The translations under genes were made by a program, and so were the position numbers. From positions 310,001 through 374,000 of the forward strand of contig NZ_JNVM01000017.1 of assembly GCF_000722545.1 (NCBI RefSeq): DNA of 64,000 nt, in the 5' to 3' direction. How positions within the stretch are numbered: position 1 is the first letter of the stretch; every line of letters begins with the position of its first letter. This stretch comes from Paenibacillus tyrphae (lineage in GTDB: Bacteria; Bacillota; Bacilli; Paenibacillales; NBRC-103111). Positions 34,459-42,970 of this stretch are shown piece by piece. A model generated the notes under the pieces. That model ran no database searches, was not told the DNA's origin, and saw only the letters and a program-made list of their open reading frames with translations.

Positions 34459-34971
34459 TTAGGGGAACAGTTGCTTCTCGAAGCAAAGGTACGGCTCCTT
34501 GCGCATGGGAAACCGGATCGCCCCGACATCTGCATACCCGGCTTTCCGGTACATTCCGACAGCGCCCGGATTACCGGTAAATACGTCGAGCCGGATACTC
34601 GTGCAGCCTTCAGTCCGCGCTTGCTGCTCAGCAAACTGCAGCAGCCTTTTCCCGATTCCGTGCCCTTGAAAAGCCGGATGCACCGCGAGCCGGTGAATGC
34701 AAGCCGGATCGCCGGTCTGGTCCGTCCAAGACAGCTCGTTGTAGTTCCCGCTCTGGCGGCGATCCACAACGACCGCTCCTACGACGCGTTCTCCTTCGCG
34801 GACGCCGAACGCCGTTCCCCGTTTCACATCAGCCCCGATCACAAAACGGTTCGGATAAAGCCAGTCCCATTGGTGCACGCCGTTTTGGTTCAGATGAGCC
34901 GTAACCTCTTTGTATAATGTCAGCAAGCTTTTAAGATCATCCGCGGTCAATTGGTCGATATCCATGCTCAT
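34459..34971 (-). CDS. GNAT family N-acetyltransferase
   Basis: A protein of about 170 residues with the complete GNAT fold. The acetyl-CoA loop is IHRLAVHPAFQGHGIGKRLL (the Q/RxxGxG/A motif), followed by IRLDVFTGNPGAVGMYRKAGY. The substrate is not apparent. The frame is open upstream to 35172. Three ATGs in a row (34977, 34971, 34965) follow AGGGGGT; 34971 has the best spacing and starts just after the stop of the upstream membrane protein (34974), so the two genes form an operon. Confidence 0.88.
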   Translation of the reverse strand: MSMDIDQLTADDLKSLLTLYKEVTAHLNQNGVHQWDWLYPNRFVIGADVKRGTAFGVREGERVVGAVVVDRRQSGNYNELSWTDQTGDPACIHRLAVHPAFQGHGIGKRLLQFAEQQARTEGCTSIRLDVFTGNPGAVGMYRKAGYADVGAIRFPMRKEPYLCFEKQLFP

Positions 34972-34973
34972 GC

Positions 34974-35594
34974 TCATACCCCCTGCGCGACGCTTTGCTT
35001 GATTTGGGCGAGTTTCGCAGAAGAACGCCGTCGGAAAGCAACCGTCCATAGCACGGCGGCGCCAATGAAGCCGTAGAGCACGAAGTTCGACAGCGCCAAG
35101 TATCTCTCGGTGGAAAGGTGGTAGACCATATACACCCGAATCGCGGCTTCCATCGTCAGCATGATTCCCCATACCAAGGTCATCAGTCTCATCACGAAAC
35201 GGAAGTACGAATGGCGCCAGTTCTCCGGAAACCGATTATTGGCAACAAAACGGAGCGCCAAATAATACATGAGCGGGCGGTTGAAAAACAGCGACACGAG
35301 GAAGGCCAGACCGACGGCCGCCGTAACAAGGGATTCCCTGACGAGCAATATTTTCTCGTCGCCGCCGAGCAGGACGAGCGCTATGGTCAGCAGGAAGGTG
35401 AACAGCATGAGCGAACCGAAAGCGTCGAGCTTGCGGTGCTTCGCCAGATGGACGACGTTATCGACCAGCGGGACAAGCGTCGCGATGGAAAGAGCGGCAA
35501 GGCTGCTTACATAATCGGACAGCCAGACGTACAGGCCCCAGGGCACCAGACCGTTGATCAGCAAGGTGAAAATGACATATGCGCTTTTTGACAT
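34974..35594 (-). CDS. VC0807-like integral membrane protein
   Basis: A 206-residue protein with six predicted membrane helices. The pattern (LLINGLVPWGLYVWL, then LVPLVDNVVHLAKHRKLDAF and LFFNRPLMYYLALRF) is that of the VC0807/DUF3159-like group, often found next to TetR regulators. Function in the family is unknown. AAAGGAG stands at normal distance from the ATG. Two operator-like palindromes lie about 130-180 bases upstream. The GNAT gene follows without a gap. Confidence 0.75.
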   Translation of the reverse strand: MSKSAYVIFTLLINGLVPWGLYVWLSDYVSSLAALSIATLVPLVDNVVHLAKHRKLDAFGSLMLFTFLLTIALVLLGGDEKILLVRESLVTAAVGLAFLVSLFFNRPLMYYLALRFVANNRFPENWRHSYFRFVMRLMTLVWGIMLTMEAAIRVYMVYHLSTERYLALSNFVLYGFIGAAVLWTVAFRRRSSAKLAQIKQSVAQGV

Positions 35595-35721
35595 CGAAGA
35601 TGACTCCTTTATCGGGTTAAGTTAGGGTTAGGTTTCTCTTTAGGGAACCAGGACCGTGAAGCTTTGTAGTACCCTTTATCGCAGGGAACGGGTCATGCTC
35701 TCAGCGATTAGCAGCAATATA

Positions 35722-35774
35722 AAACCGACCGACGGTTTGTTATGTCATCACTTTATCATACCGACCGTCGGTTT
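35722..35774. promoter_or_regulatory. Paired TetR-type operators
   Basis: AAACCGACCGACGGTTT (35722-35738) and ACCGACCGTCGGTTT (35760-35774) are near-identical palindromes 38 bases apart, of the type bound by TetR-family repressors. On the minus strand the second lies between a TTTACA and a GATAAA box that could be the promoter of the membrane protein gene. No tetR gene is visible in the window. The rest of 35595-35938 shows no gene. Confidence 0.65.
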
Positions 35775-35938
35775 GTAAATAGATAATTTTGATGCGGGCA
35801 AGCTTCCTCCTTCGTTGTGCGCAAAAAAATGATCGTCAACATGACGATCATTCGGATGGCGAACTATTAGGGGGATGAAGTATTATTGCTTCCCGGATAA
35901 CAACCGAGAAGCTCCTTTGCGCATAAGTGCAGTCCCCC

Positions 35939-36043
35939 TTCCTTCCAGCGTCTTACCCTACTTTTACCTGCGAGATATACTTAATGATTTCGTCCGTCGC
36001 TTGCCGGGCACCGCCTCCCGAGTGCAGCGATTCGCCGACCCGG
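35939..36043 (-). pseudogene. 3' fragment of a second macrolide-type glycosyltransferase gene
   Basis: The last 30 codons (RVGESLHSGGGARQATDE, then IIKYISQVKVG and stop at 35953) match the end of the intact glycosyltransferase at 41576-42775 with two amino-acid changes; over about 105 bases there are roughly six mismatches. Nothing of the rest of the gene remains. It is either a relic of a tandem paralogue or a partial duplication. The segment 36044-41575 lies between the two copies. Confidence 0.85.
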
Positions 36044-36133
36044 GCTGTGACCATCGGCGCTCCCTACTTCGTCTATTTGCTGCGCAAAGAGCGCGTACGG
36101 AGGCGTCAAATTTCCTCCAGTGCGATCGTCTGA
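36044..36133 (+). pseudogene. 3' fragment of a FecCD-type iron-siderophore permease gene
   Basis: The frame reads AVTIGAPYFVYLLRKERVRR, which matches the very conserved C-terminus of FecCD/BtuC permeases (GAPxFxYLLxRxR). The homology begins exactly where the glycosyltransferase fragment ends and overlaps the end of the convergent acyl-CoA dehydrogenase gene. It is a short scar of a lost iron-uptake gene. Confidence 0.6.
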
Positions 36134-37716
36134 TACGCTTTGAAAAAGGAATCGCAGAACGTATCCCATTCTTCAGCAGCTTCAAGCGATGCGTCACTGA
36201 CGTCCCCGCATACCGGACGCTGAAGCAGGTCTGTCAGCTGCTCGGCGAATCGATTCATCGTTTCCTTAGATGCACCTGCCAGCACGTTCTCCACGAAATC
36301 TGCCGGCGGATACCAATCTGCAACTCTCTGAATATCGCGGTAGATTTGGGTCAGTAGTAAATTGCGCGGACCTTCCCACTGCTCATTGACAACGACATCG
36401 CGGAAAATTCGCGGCAGTGAGGAGAATTCCTCCATGACCCCATGGCCGCCAAAGACGGAGATGGCATTCCGCAGAACCTCCGCCCCTTCGCTCGTCGTAC
36501 AGATTTTTTGCATGAGAATAAGCTCTCTCAAATTAAAGAGCTGCTTTCGCAGTTCAAGCGGCTGATCGACTGGAATGCCCGCGTTTAGAGGCTGATCCAG
36601 ACGCAGGAATAGGCCATAGATTTTAAAAGCGCCTGCTGTCGTGCGCTGTGCGGCGTTTTCAATCCGCTTTAAGGTTCTGGCTGATAGCGGATAATCTTTT
36701 ACCTTTTTTCCAAAAACAGTGCGGAAATCGCCATAAAGGTTTGCTTCCCGGGCAGCACGCAGCATGAAAGCCGCGCAGGCAATGCCAATTTCAAGGCGTG
36801 ATAAAGTCAGGACAATTCCAACGGCAACTGCGACTCCTTTTCCAGCAGGACCGACCTGATAAGCCTGTGCCCCGTCATACTGAATTTCTCCTGTCGGCAG
36901 CTCCGCCGTTCCCATTTTCCATTTGATTCGATTGATTTCATAGCCATTGCGCTTTTCCTTTTCTTTATCCCCTGGCAGCCACGATGGCACAATAAACGTC
37001 GAAACGGTGTCGGTACCGGAAATCTTCGCCGTGACAACAGAGTAGTCCGCATGGGCTACCGAACAAAAAAATTTATTCCCGTATAAGCGATAGTTTTTGC
37101 CATCCGGCACGGCTTCCAACACATTGGCCGGTAAATCGGAGCCACCCTGGATCTCGGTCATGAATTGGGCTCCGATTGCAAAATCCCCATTTCTTCCTTC
37201 TTTCGTATGCTGCAAGATTTCCTGGAGCTCCGGATGATCTTCATTAGGATATTGTTCAAGGAGCGCCATTAATCCCATCGTGCATGTCAGCGGGCAGGTA
37301 ACGCCAGCTTCTCCAAGCTGATGAATAAGCACGCGCTTCGCAAAGCTTTCCCAGGCCTGCATGCTGCTCGAAAAAAGGCCTTCGCCGAACACTTCTTTTT
37401 CAAGCTGCAGGGTTTCCATGGGCCGGACGACGCGGTCAATCCGATGGTTGAAAGCGTCATAGTGCAGCATATATGGGCGAACTTCGGGTCTTGCTGCCCT
37501 CTCGGCAAGGAGGTTCCATTGGGACGAAACGGCCGGAGAAAAATTCAGCAGCTCATGATGTATCTGTTCATAGTGAGGGCCTGCAAATTTTTTTAGGGCT
37601 TTTTGCAAAAAAGGATCATCCTTATACCAATCCAGGTTACTGCGCCGATCCAAAAACTCATCAAAGGTGTATGAATTCCTTCCTCTCGTCTGCTGATTCT
37701 GGGCAGTGATGTTCAT
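36106..37716 (-). CDS. Acyl-CoA dehydrogenase family protein (AidB-like)
   Basis: A 536-residue flavoprotein, longer than classical acyl-CoA dehydrogenases and with the AidB-like layout. FAIGAQFMTEIQGGSDLPANV is the flavin-binding TExxxGSD block, followed by FFCSVAHADYSVVTAKI. The C-terminal helical domain has TTSEGAEVLRNAISVFGGHGV and a downstream NEQWEGPRNLLLTQI, the catalytic-glutamate region of the family. It should oxidise an acyl-CoA thioester. It is transcribed away from the MerR regulator and the acyl-CoA synthetase, with a palindrome between them, so the three form a fatty- or branched-acyl catabolic unit. Codon use and composition are more AT-rich than in the NRPS region. Confidence 0.87.
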   Translation of the reverse strand: MNITAQNQQTRGRNSYTFDEFLDRRSNLDWYKDDPFLQKALKKFAGPHYEQIHHELLNFSPAVSSQWNLLAERAARPEVRPYMLHYDAFNHRIDRVVRPMETLQLEKEVFGEGLFSSSMQAWESFAKRVLIHQLGEAGVTCPLTCTMGLMALLEQYPNEDHPELQEILQHTKEGRNGDFAIGAQFMTEIQGGSDLPANVLEAVPDGKNYRLYGNKFFCSVAHADYSVVTAKISGTDTVSTFIVPSWLPGDKEKEKRNGYEINRIKWKMGTAELPTGEIQYDGAQAYQVGPAGKGVAVAVGIVLTLSRLEIGIACAAFMLRAAREANLYGDFRTVFGKKVKDYPLSARTLKRIENAAQRTTAGAFKIYGLFLRLDQPLNAGIPVDQPLELRKQLFNLRELILMQKICTTSEGAEVLRNAISVFGGHGVMEEFSSLPRIFRDVVVNEQWEGPRNLLLTQIYRDIQRVADWYPPADFVENVLAGASKETMNRFAEQLTDLLQRPVCGDVSDASLEAAEEWDTFCDSFFKAYQTIALEEI

Positions 37717-37779
37717 GGAAAATCACTCCTTTTTTGATTGACAAAATGTAATTTTGAGAATTATTATAAAATTCAGATA

Positions 37780-37789
37780 ACGTTAACGT
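37780..37789. promoter_or_regulatory. MerR/LiuR-type palindrome
   Basis: ACGTTAACGT is a perfect palindrome in the divergent region, 21 bases before the merR-like start. The LiuR-type MerR regulators of branched-chain amino acid and fatty acid breakdown are known to bind sites built on CGTTAACG, so this is the likely operator for both directions. Confidence 0.6.
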
Positions 37790-37809
37790 CAACTAGGGAG
37801 ATATAACAA

Positions 37810-38211
37810 ATGGCAGAAGAAAAACTTTTTACCATCAGCGAGCTTACTGCGATGTTTGATATCAGTTCAAGGACGATCCGCTATTACGAGGAAATTGGCA
37901 TGCTGACATCCGAAAACCGGGATAGCCTGACCAAACAACGAAGCTATACAAATAAGGAGCGGAGACGCTTGAAGATGATTCTGCGTGGAAAGAAACTGGG
38001 CTTCAGCCTCCAGGAAATCAAAGAAATGATTGACCTCTATGAATCCAATCCGGAAGGCGAAGCGGAAAAAAGCAGAATCATTGCATTCGCTGACAAGAAG
38101 CTGAGAGAAATCGAGGAACAAATCATGCAGCTGCAAATGCTGCAGGAAGACATTTTGACTTATAAAGAAAAGTACGAAAACAGCCAGACCAAGACAGCTG
38201 AGCATCATTGA
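37810..38211 (+). CDS. MerR family transcriptional regulator (acyl-CoA catabolism type)
   Basis: A 133-residue protein with the MerR helix-turn-helix (FTISELTAMFDISSRTIRYY, then EEIGMLTSENR and YTNKERRRLKMILRGKKLGF) and a C-terminal dimerisation coiled coil (about 90-125). It has no metal-binding cysteines, as in the LiuR/YdgI-like group that controls acyl-CoA catabolism. GGGAG stands before the ATG. It is followed 21 bases later by the acyl-CoA synthetase and is divergent from the acyl-CoA dehydrogenase, so it probably represses both until acyl-CoA accumulates. Confidence 0.9.
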   Translation: MAEEKLFTISELTAMFDISSRTIRYYEEIGMLTSENRDSLTKQRSYTNKERRRLKMILRGKKLGFSLQEIKEMIDLYESNPEGEAEKSRIIAFADKKLREIEEQIMQLQMLQEDILTYKEKYENSQTKTAEHH

Positions 38212-38232
38212 TTTTTAAAGGGGCTGAACAAA

Positions 38233-39741
38233 GTGGGGGCAACGATTCATGGTGTATTGGAAAGAAACGCAAGAAAGTTTCCTGATAAGGACGCCTTTAT
38301 TACCGCTTCGAACCGGCTTACCTACGGAGACATGAACAGAATCGTCAACAGGTTGGCAAGGTATTTGCTCGATGAAGGCGTCCAGCGAGGCGACCGGATT
38401 GCCGTGATGTCGCGAAATAACGAGCACTTCTTTTATGCTTTTTTTGCATGCATGAAAATTGGCTCCATTCCTATGCCGATGAATATCCGTTTGACCCCCG
38501 CGGAATTAAGGGCTATTTTTCAAAATTCGAATGCAAATGGAGTACTGTATGAAAATGAGCTGTCCGAAACGGTTGCAGCGCTAAAATCTGGCAGCAGCTT
38601 GAAGCACTGCTTTTCCATTCAGGAAAGCGCAGAAGCATCCGCAATTTTTTCAGGCGAGAATCTGAATATGCAAATGGATTCGCGGGATGTTTGCGAAATT
38701 CTTTTCACTTCAGGTACAACCGGCACACCCAAAGGGGTCGTGTTTAACCACGAACGCATCCTCGCGATTGCTGCGGCTGTTTCCGCTAACTTCAGCCTTT
38801 CCCATAAAGATTCCATGCTCACGCTGATGCCGCTCTCCCACTCAGCACCTTTAAATACGTTTTTCATGAGCGGTTATTACTGCGGAGCTTCACATGTTAT
38901 TGGGGATTTTACGCCGAAAGGATTCCTGAACTGGATACACCAAGAAAAGACGACCTTCTCTTTTGCTGCGCCGGTTGCTTATTTGCTTGCAGCCAAGGAT
39001 TCTGACCTGTCCTCTTATGACCTATCAAGCATGCGCGTATTCGCTTACGGTGGCGGACCGCTTGCACTCGCCTCCTATCATCAAGTTAAAAAAGCATTCC
39101 GGAATGAAAACTTCTATCAGGTTTATGGGCTGACAGAAGCAGGACCGAATGGCATCCTCTTATATCCTGAGGAACATCTGGAGAAAGCCGGAAGCATCGG
39201 CAAGCACCCTGCCGTTAATATGGAAATCAGGGTCGCTCGTCCTGATGGTACCGATAGCGCTCCACATGAATATGGCGAGATCATATTATCCGGCGACAGC
39301 CTCATGCTTGAATATGACAATAACCCGGAGGAAACGAACGCTGCCATCAAGGAAGGCTGGCTGTACACAGGCGACATTGCCTATCGCGATGAAGACGGCT
39401 ATATTTACATCGTGGACCGCAAAAAGGATGTCATCATTTCCGGTGGTATGAACATTTATCCGCGTGAGGTCGAAGAAGTCCTCGCCAAGCATGATGCCGT
39501 TTTGGAATCCTGTGTCGTTGGTGTTCCTCATGAAGAGTGGGGAGAAACCGTCAAAGCGGTGCTTGTGCTTAAGGAAAATGTTACTGAGAAAGAGCTGTGC
39601 GCGTTTGCCGCTGAACATCTGGCCAAGTTTAAATGTCCGCGTATTTACTCCTTTGTAGATGAACTGCCAAGGAATGCGAGCGGGAAGATTTTGAAGCAGC
39701 AGGTGAAACGTGATTGCTCGCTGTCGCGGAGCTATCGATGA
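38233..39741 (+). CDS. AMP-binding acyl-CoA synthetase
   Basis: A 502-residue member of the ANL family. The ATP loop is FTSGTTGTPKGVVFNHE near residue 160; YGLTEAGPNG, the GWLYTGDIAYRDEDGYIYIV hinge region and the C-terminal NASGKILKQQ with the catalytic lysine are all present. It activates a carboxylic acid as acyl-AMP and transfers it to CoA. The start is GTG with AAAGGGG about 10 bases upstream. It forms an operon with the MerR gene and works with the divergent acyl-CoA dehydrogenase. The acid is not identified; branched or medium-chain acids are plausible. In principle it could also supply acyl-CoA to the NRPS starter domain, but nothing links them directly. Confidence 0.92.
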   Translation: MGATIHGVLERNARKFPDKDAFITASNRLTYGDMNRIVNRLARYLLDEGVQRGDRIAVMSRNNEHFFYAFFACMKIGSIPMPMNIRLTPAELRAIFQNSNANGVLYENELSETVAALKSGSSLKHCFSIQESAEASAIFSGENLNMQMDSRDVCEILFTSGTTGTPKGVVFNHERILAIAAAVSANFSLSHKDSMLTLMPLSHSAPLNTFFMSGYYCGASHVIGDFTPKGFLNWIHQEKTTFSFAAPVAYLLAAKDSDLSSYDLSSMRVFAYGGGPLALASYHQVKKAFRNENFYQVYGLTEAGPNGILLYPEEHLEKAGSIGKHPAVNMEIRVARPDGTDSAPHEYGEIILSGDSLMLEYDNNPEETNAAIKEGWLYTGDIAYRDEDGYIYIVDRKKDVIISGGMNIYPREVEEVLAKHDAVLESCVVGVPHEEWGETVKAVLVLKENVTEKELCAFAAEHLAKFKCPRIYSFVDELPRNASGKILKQQVKRDCSLSRSYR

Positions 39742-39840
39742 TCGGCTCGCGCGTACGAAAGCTGCGGTAATACGCGAACCCCTGCCTATCGAAGCAATAG
39801 CAGGCCATGCTTTGATGAGCAGGGGGTACAACATTTCCAG

Positions 39841-41154
39841 TTACCAGCGCAGCGGCGCCCCATCCTTCCAGATGATCCATCTGGCCATCTCCTGGATTGG
39901 TGCAGTACCGATCGTATACACATCCTTTTCTCCGCTCTGCAAATCAATGAAATGCAGCATGCCGCCGTACGTTCCCACGGCAAGCAGCGCTTCATCAGCC
40001 GACACGGCAAGACCGGTAATCGTACTGCCGACAAAATAGCGCCAAATCTCCTCCCCTTCGCTGTTAATAAGGCGCAGGTAGCCGTAAGCGTCGCCGAGAA
40101 TTTGGCCATTCGATACTGGAGCCGCGGCGTATACCCGCATTTCTCCATTCATGCTGGGCCATTCCTTGTCGACTGCATTGTCTGTCAGCTCGGCAATTGG
40201 AACTTTAATCGTCTCCCCGTTATAGAAATGGCAGGCATTGAACCAGACCTCACGGCTATCCAGAGAGAAGGTACAATGGTGCGGGTAACTGGATGCAGGC
40301 GCGATCTCATGAACGACCCGTTCCTTGATATCGAGCAGCAAATGCTCACTACACTGGCTGCCGAAAGCGATCCAACGATTGTCCGGCGATACTGCCCCAT
40401 GCATCATGGCATCACCGATATAGCGGTCTTCCTCGTCTTCCTCGTCATCTCCATATGTAGCCGGATCGGGGTGGAGCAGAGTCACATGCTCCTGCTCCAC
40501 AAGAAAGGTTCCCCCGCTCGATACGAGTAAGAGAGACTGTCCGTTTGCGAAAGGAACCATTTTTATAAGGCTTCTTGCAGGCATTTCATCATCGGCGAGT
40601 GACTCGTATTGAGGTAAAATCTCTTTTATTTGCCGCTGCAGCGCAGCCCACTCATAACGAGCGGCTACGGTACCGTTGAGCTTACGATCCGGCTCGGCTA
40701 GGACACGAATCTCTTTGTCGTCTGCCAGCGCTACATATTTTCGATCAGGCGAGACGCCTGCACTGTAAATATCAGCAAAGGCCTCTATGCTGGTCGCATC
40801 CGCTACATAGATTTGCTGCTGCGCGGAATCGCTGGTTTGGAAGAGGATGCCCCCATTAGGCATGATTGCGATAGGCTCTACGCCTTGCATTTTGTCCTGA
40901 TATATATCGGAAAAAGGCCAAGTGGCAGGCGGGAATTGGGAGCGCAGCTCCGCGATGTCTCCAGTCTCGTTGGCTGCCTTGATTTCTTTCAGTACTTTGC
41001 CGGCCAGGCGATGGCGCTTGTCCTCTTCCGGCTCCGGCTGTTTCTGCTGCCAGTTGCTCTCCATTCCAATCCTTACAAACTCGTTCACATCCGCAGCATA
41101 CCGCTTACCCTCCTGCCGCCATTCCATCGCTAACTCTTCTCGCTGTTGTGCCAT
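39841..41154 (-). CDS. Cytoplasmic WD40-like beta-propeller protein
   Basis: A protein of about 437 residues without signal peptide or membrane helix. After an acidic helical N-terminus it contains repeated blade-like segments such as YSAGVSPDRKYVALADDKEI, GAVSPDNRWIAFGSQ, CTFSLDSREVWFNACHF and GLAVSADEALLAVGTYGG. These are typical of WD40/PQQ-like propellers that bind proteins. The frame is open for 15 more codons upstream, but AGGAGG lies about 9 bases before ATG 41154, which is chosen. Function unknown; similar proteins are common in Paenibacillus and Bacillus. Confidence 0.78.
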   Translation of the reverse strand: MAQQREELAMEWRQEGKRYAADVNEFVRIGMESNWQQKQPEPEEDKRHRLAGKVLKEIKAANETGDIAELRSQFPPATWPFSDIYQDKMQGVEPIAIMPNGGILFQTSDSAQQQIYVADATSIEAFADIYSAGVSPDRKYVALADDKEIRVLAEPDRKLNGTVAARYEWAALQRQIKEILPQYESLADDEMPARSLIKMVPFANGQSLLLVSSGGTFLVEQEHVTLLHPDPATYGDDEEDEEDRYIGDAMMHGAVSPDNRWIAFGSQCSEHLLLDIKERVVHEIAPASSYPHHCTFSLDSREVWFNACHFYNGETIKVPIAELTDNAVDKEWPSMNGEMRVYAAAPVSNGQILGDAYGYLRLINSEGEEIWRYFVGSTITGLAVSADEALLAVGTYGGMLHFIDLQSGEKDVYTIGTAPIQEMARWIIWKDGAPLRW

Positions 41155-41267
41155 CCTTTTTCCTCCTTGTGACAGACTGGCCATATAATTACTTTTCAAT
41201 TTTGTTCACACTTCCCTCTTATGATGTCCTTCTTCCATAATTACGCATGTTCTCATTCTATCAAAAA

Positions 41268-41285
41268 TTTGACCGAACGTTCAAA
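41268..41285. promoter_or_regulatory. TetR-like palindrome upstream of the propeller gene
   Basis: TTTGACCGAACGTTCAAA is an 18-base imperfect palindrome about 115 bases before the propeller gene start, of the kind bound by TetR-family repressors. No regulator gene is adjacent. Confidence 0.4.
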
Positions 41286-41388
41286 AGAAAACTACTGGCG
41301 GAACATCGAATCGATGAGTTATTCGTTGCATGCCGCGATAAAATAAAGACAACGTCGATGTTGTTTAGAAGGCAACCGTAATACAAAA

Positions 41389-41423
41389 AAAGAGCCTTCA
41401 CCGCTGGAACGGTAAAGACTCTT
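41389..41423. terminator. Imperfect hairpin with T/A-runs
   Basis: AAGAG-CTT-ACCG pairs with CGGT-AAG-CTCTT with single mismatches, next to an A-run. It lies in the gene-free stretch 41286-41474 between the propeller promoter and the glycosyltransferase terminator. Confidence 0.4.
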
Positions 41424-41474
41424 AGGACCTGAAAGGCTGTGGATCACCACGGCGCGCTAAATGAAAATCTCAGT

Positions 41475-41518
41475 GAAACCCACCGTAGGCGGTCAACCTA
41501 TTATGCGGTGGGTTTTTC
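41475..41518 (-). terminator. Terminator of the glycosyltransferase gene
   Basis: GAAACCCACCG pairs with CGGTGGGTTTTTC around a 20-base loop, about 60 bases beyond the glycosyltransferase stop. Confidence 0.7.
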
Positions 41519-41575
41519 GATTATTGCATACTGGCCCCTGTTCCTCTACTAAACTTTCAAATTCCTTCCACCGTC

Positions 41576-42775
41576 TTACCCTACTTTTACCTGTGAGATA
41601 TACTTAATGATTTCGTCCGCCGCTTGCCGGGCCCCGCCACCCGAGCGCAGCGATTCGCCGACCCGGCCCGCCGCTTCGCGGTAGGAAGGCGTCTCCAGCA
41701 CCCGGTTCACCGTATCGCGCAGCAGGTCGGCTGTCAGCTCCGTTTTATTAAGCGCCACGCCCGCTCCGAGCTCGGCAACACGCTCGGCCACCTTCGGCTG
41801 ATCGGCCCCTTGCGGGACCAGCACCAGCGGCAGTCCGTGCGACAAGCCTTCGTTCGTGCTGTTCATGCCGCCGTGGGTAATGAATAAACGAGCGTGCTGA
41901 AGCACTTCGAGCTGCGGCACATAAGGACGGACGATAAAATTGTCCGGGATGGTTCCGAGCGACTCGATCTCGGTCTCCCGGCCGACCGACATCACGATCG
42001 TATTGCCGGAACCGCCGAACGCTTTCAAACAATTTCGGTAAAAATCAATATCCTTGTTAAACGCCGTCCCCAGCGAAATGTAAATGACGGATTTCCCCGC
42101 AAGCTCAGGCATCTCGGGCTCCGCCTGTAGACGCGCGGACACGGAAGGGCCTACAAATTTGTAGCTGTCGTCGAAGTCGTCTCCCCTCGGCTGGAACAAT
42201 CGGGAGGTATATACGATCGTCATCGGCTCGGGGTTGAAGAACGCCTCATAAGGCGAGCGGACAACATAGCCATAGTCGCGCCGAAGCTTGGCCGTCAATT
42301 GGTCGAAGTCCGCTTGCGCCTGATCGGCCGGACCGGAAGAAGCAGCCGCATCCAGATGCTCTATAAAACGCTGAAAATGCGCTTCCGTCTGCGCAAAAGA
42401 CGTGCTGGAGTTGATCGCCGGCAATTGGAGCAAATGAGCCATCAGCCGCCCGCCCCCGAACATGGAGTCGTGTACGATATAATCAAACGGCTTGGCTTTG
42501 GCCTCTTCCAGGACGTAGGGAACGAGAGCCTCCGCCCCTTCCAGCATACCGCCCACTCTGCCGAGCAGATGGTTGTCATGTCTCAAGAATCCCTCGAAGA
42601 AACGAAAAAAATCGTAGGCCCGCACCTCGGCCCCTACCTTCTCCAAACGCTCTCTGAAATTTTCCGTCGTGAAATAAACGACCTCATTTCCGCGCTGAAC
42701 CAGCTCCTGCACGACACTTACCGTCGGGTTCACATGCCCTTCCGCCCCGCCATTCATAAATAAAATACGTGCCAT
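41576..42775 (-). CDS. Macrolide-family glycosyltransferase (GT1, MGT type)
   Basis: A 399-residue GT-B enzyme. The N-terminal acceptor domain begins MARILFMNGGAEGHVNPTVS with the conserved GHVNP. The C-terminal nucleotide-sugar domain has VIYISLGTAFN, IVRPYVPQLEVLQHARLF and THGGMNSTNEGLSHGLPLV, the donor-binding block of UDP-glycosyltransferases. Family members such as YjiC and OleD glucosylate macrolides, flavonoids or other hydrophobic acceptors, often as self-protection. It stands alone with its own terminator. A diverged copy of its last 30 codons lies at 35939-36043. Tailoring of the NRPS/PKS product is possible but not shown. Confidence 0.93.
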   Translation of the reverse strand: MARILFMNGGAEGHVNPTVSVVQELVQRGNEVVYFTTENFRERLEKVGAEVRAYDFFRFFEGFLRHDNHLLGRVGGMLEGAEALVPYVLEEAKAKPFDYIVHDSMFGGGRLMAHLLQLPAINSSTSFAQTEAHFQRFIEHLDAAASSGPADQAQADFDQLTAKLRRDYGYVVRSPYEAFFNPEPMTIVYTSRLFQPRGDDFDDSYKFVGPSVSARLQAEPEMPELAGKSVIYISLGTAFNKDIDFYRNCLKAFGGSGNTIVMSVGRETEIESLGTIPDNFIVRPYVPQLEVLQHARLFITHGGMNSTNEGLSHGLPLVLVPQGADQPKVAERVAELGAGVALNKTELTADLLRDTVNRVLETPSYREAAGRVGESLRSGGGARQAADEIIKYISQVKVG

Positions 42776-42925
42776 GATTCATTCAGCCTCCTTCGCCCCT
42801 CATTGATTTGGGACTATATTCCATTTTAGCATTTTTTAATCTCCAGTGGGAATGCCAAAGGATTCATGTTTCGTGGCCCAAGCCCGGGAAGCCACCGCCG
42901 ACTCAACATGGTGCCGAAGCCGGAA

Positions 42926-42953
42926 AAACCCGCCTATCGTTGCAGGCGGGTTT
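42926..42953 (-). terminator. Terminator of the YiaA/B gene
   Basis: AAACCCGCC pairs with GGCGGGTTT around a 10-base loop; on the minus strand it is followed by a T-run. It lies 17 bases beyond the stop. Confidence 0.75.
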
Positions 42954-42970
42954 AACATATCTATTAAATA

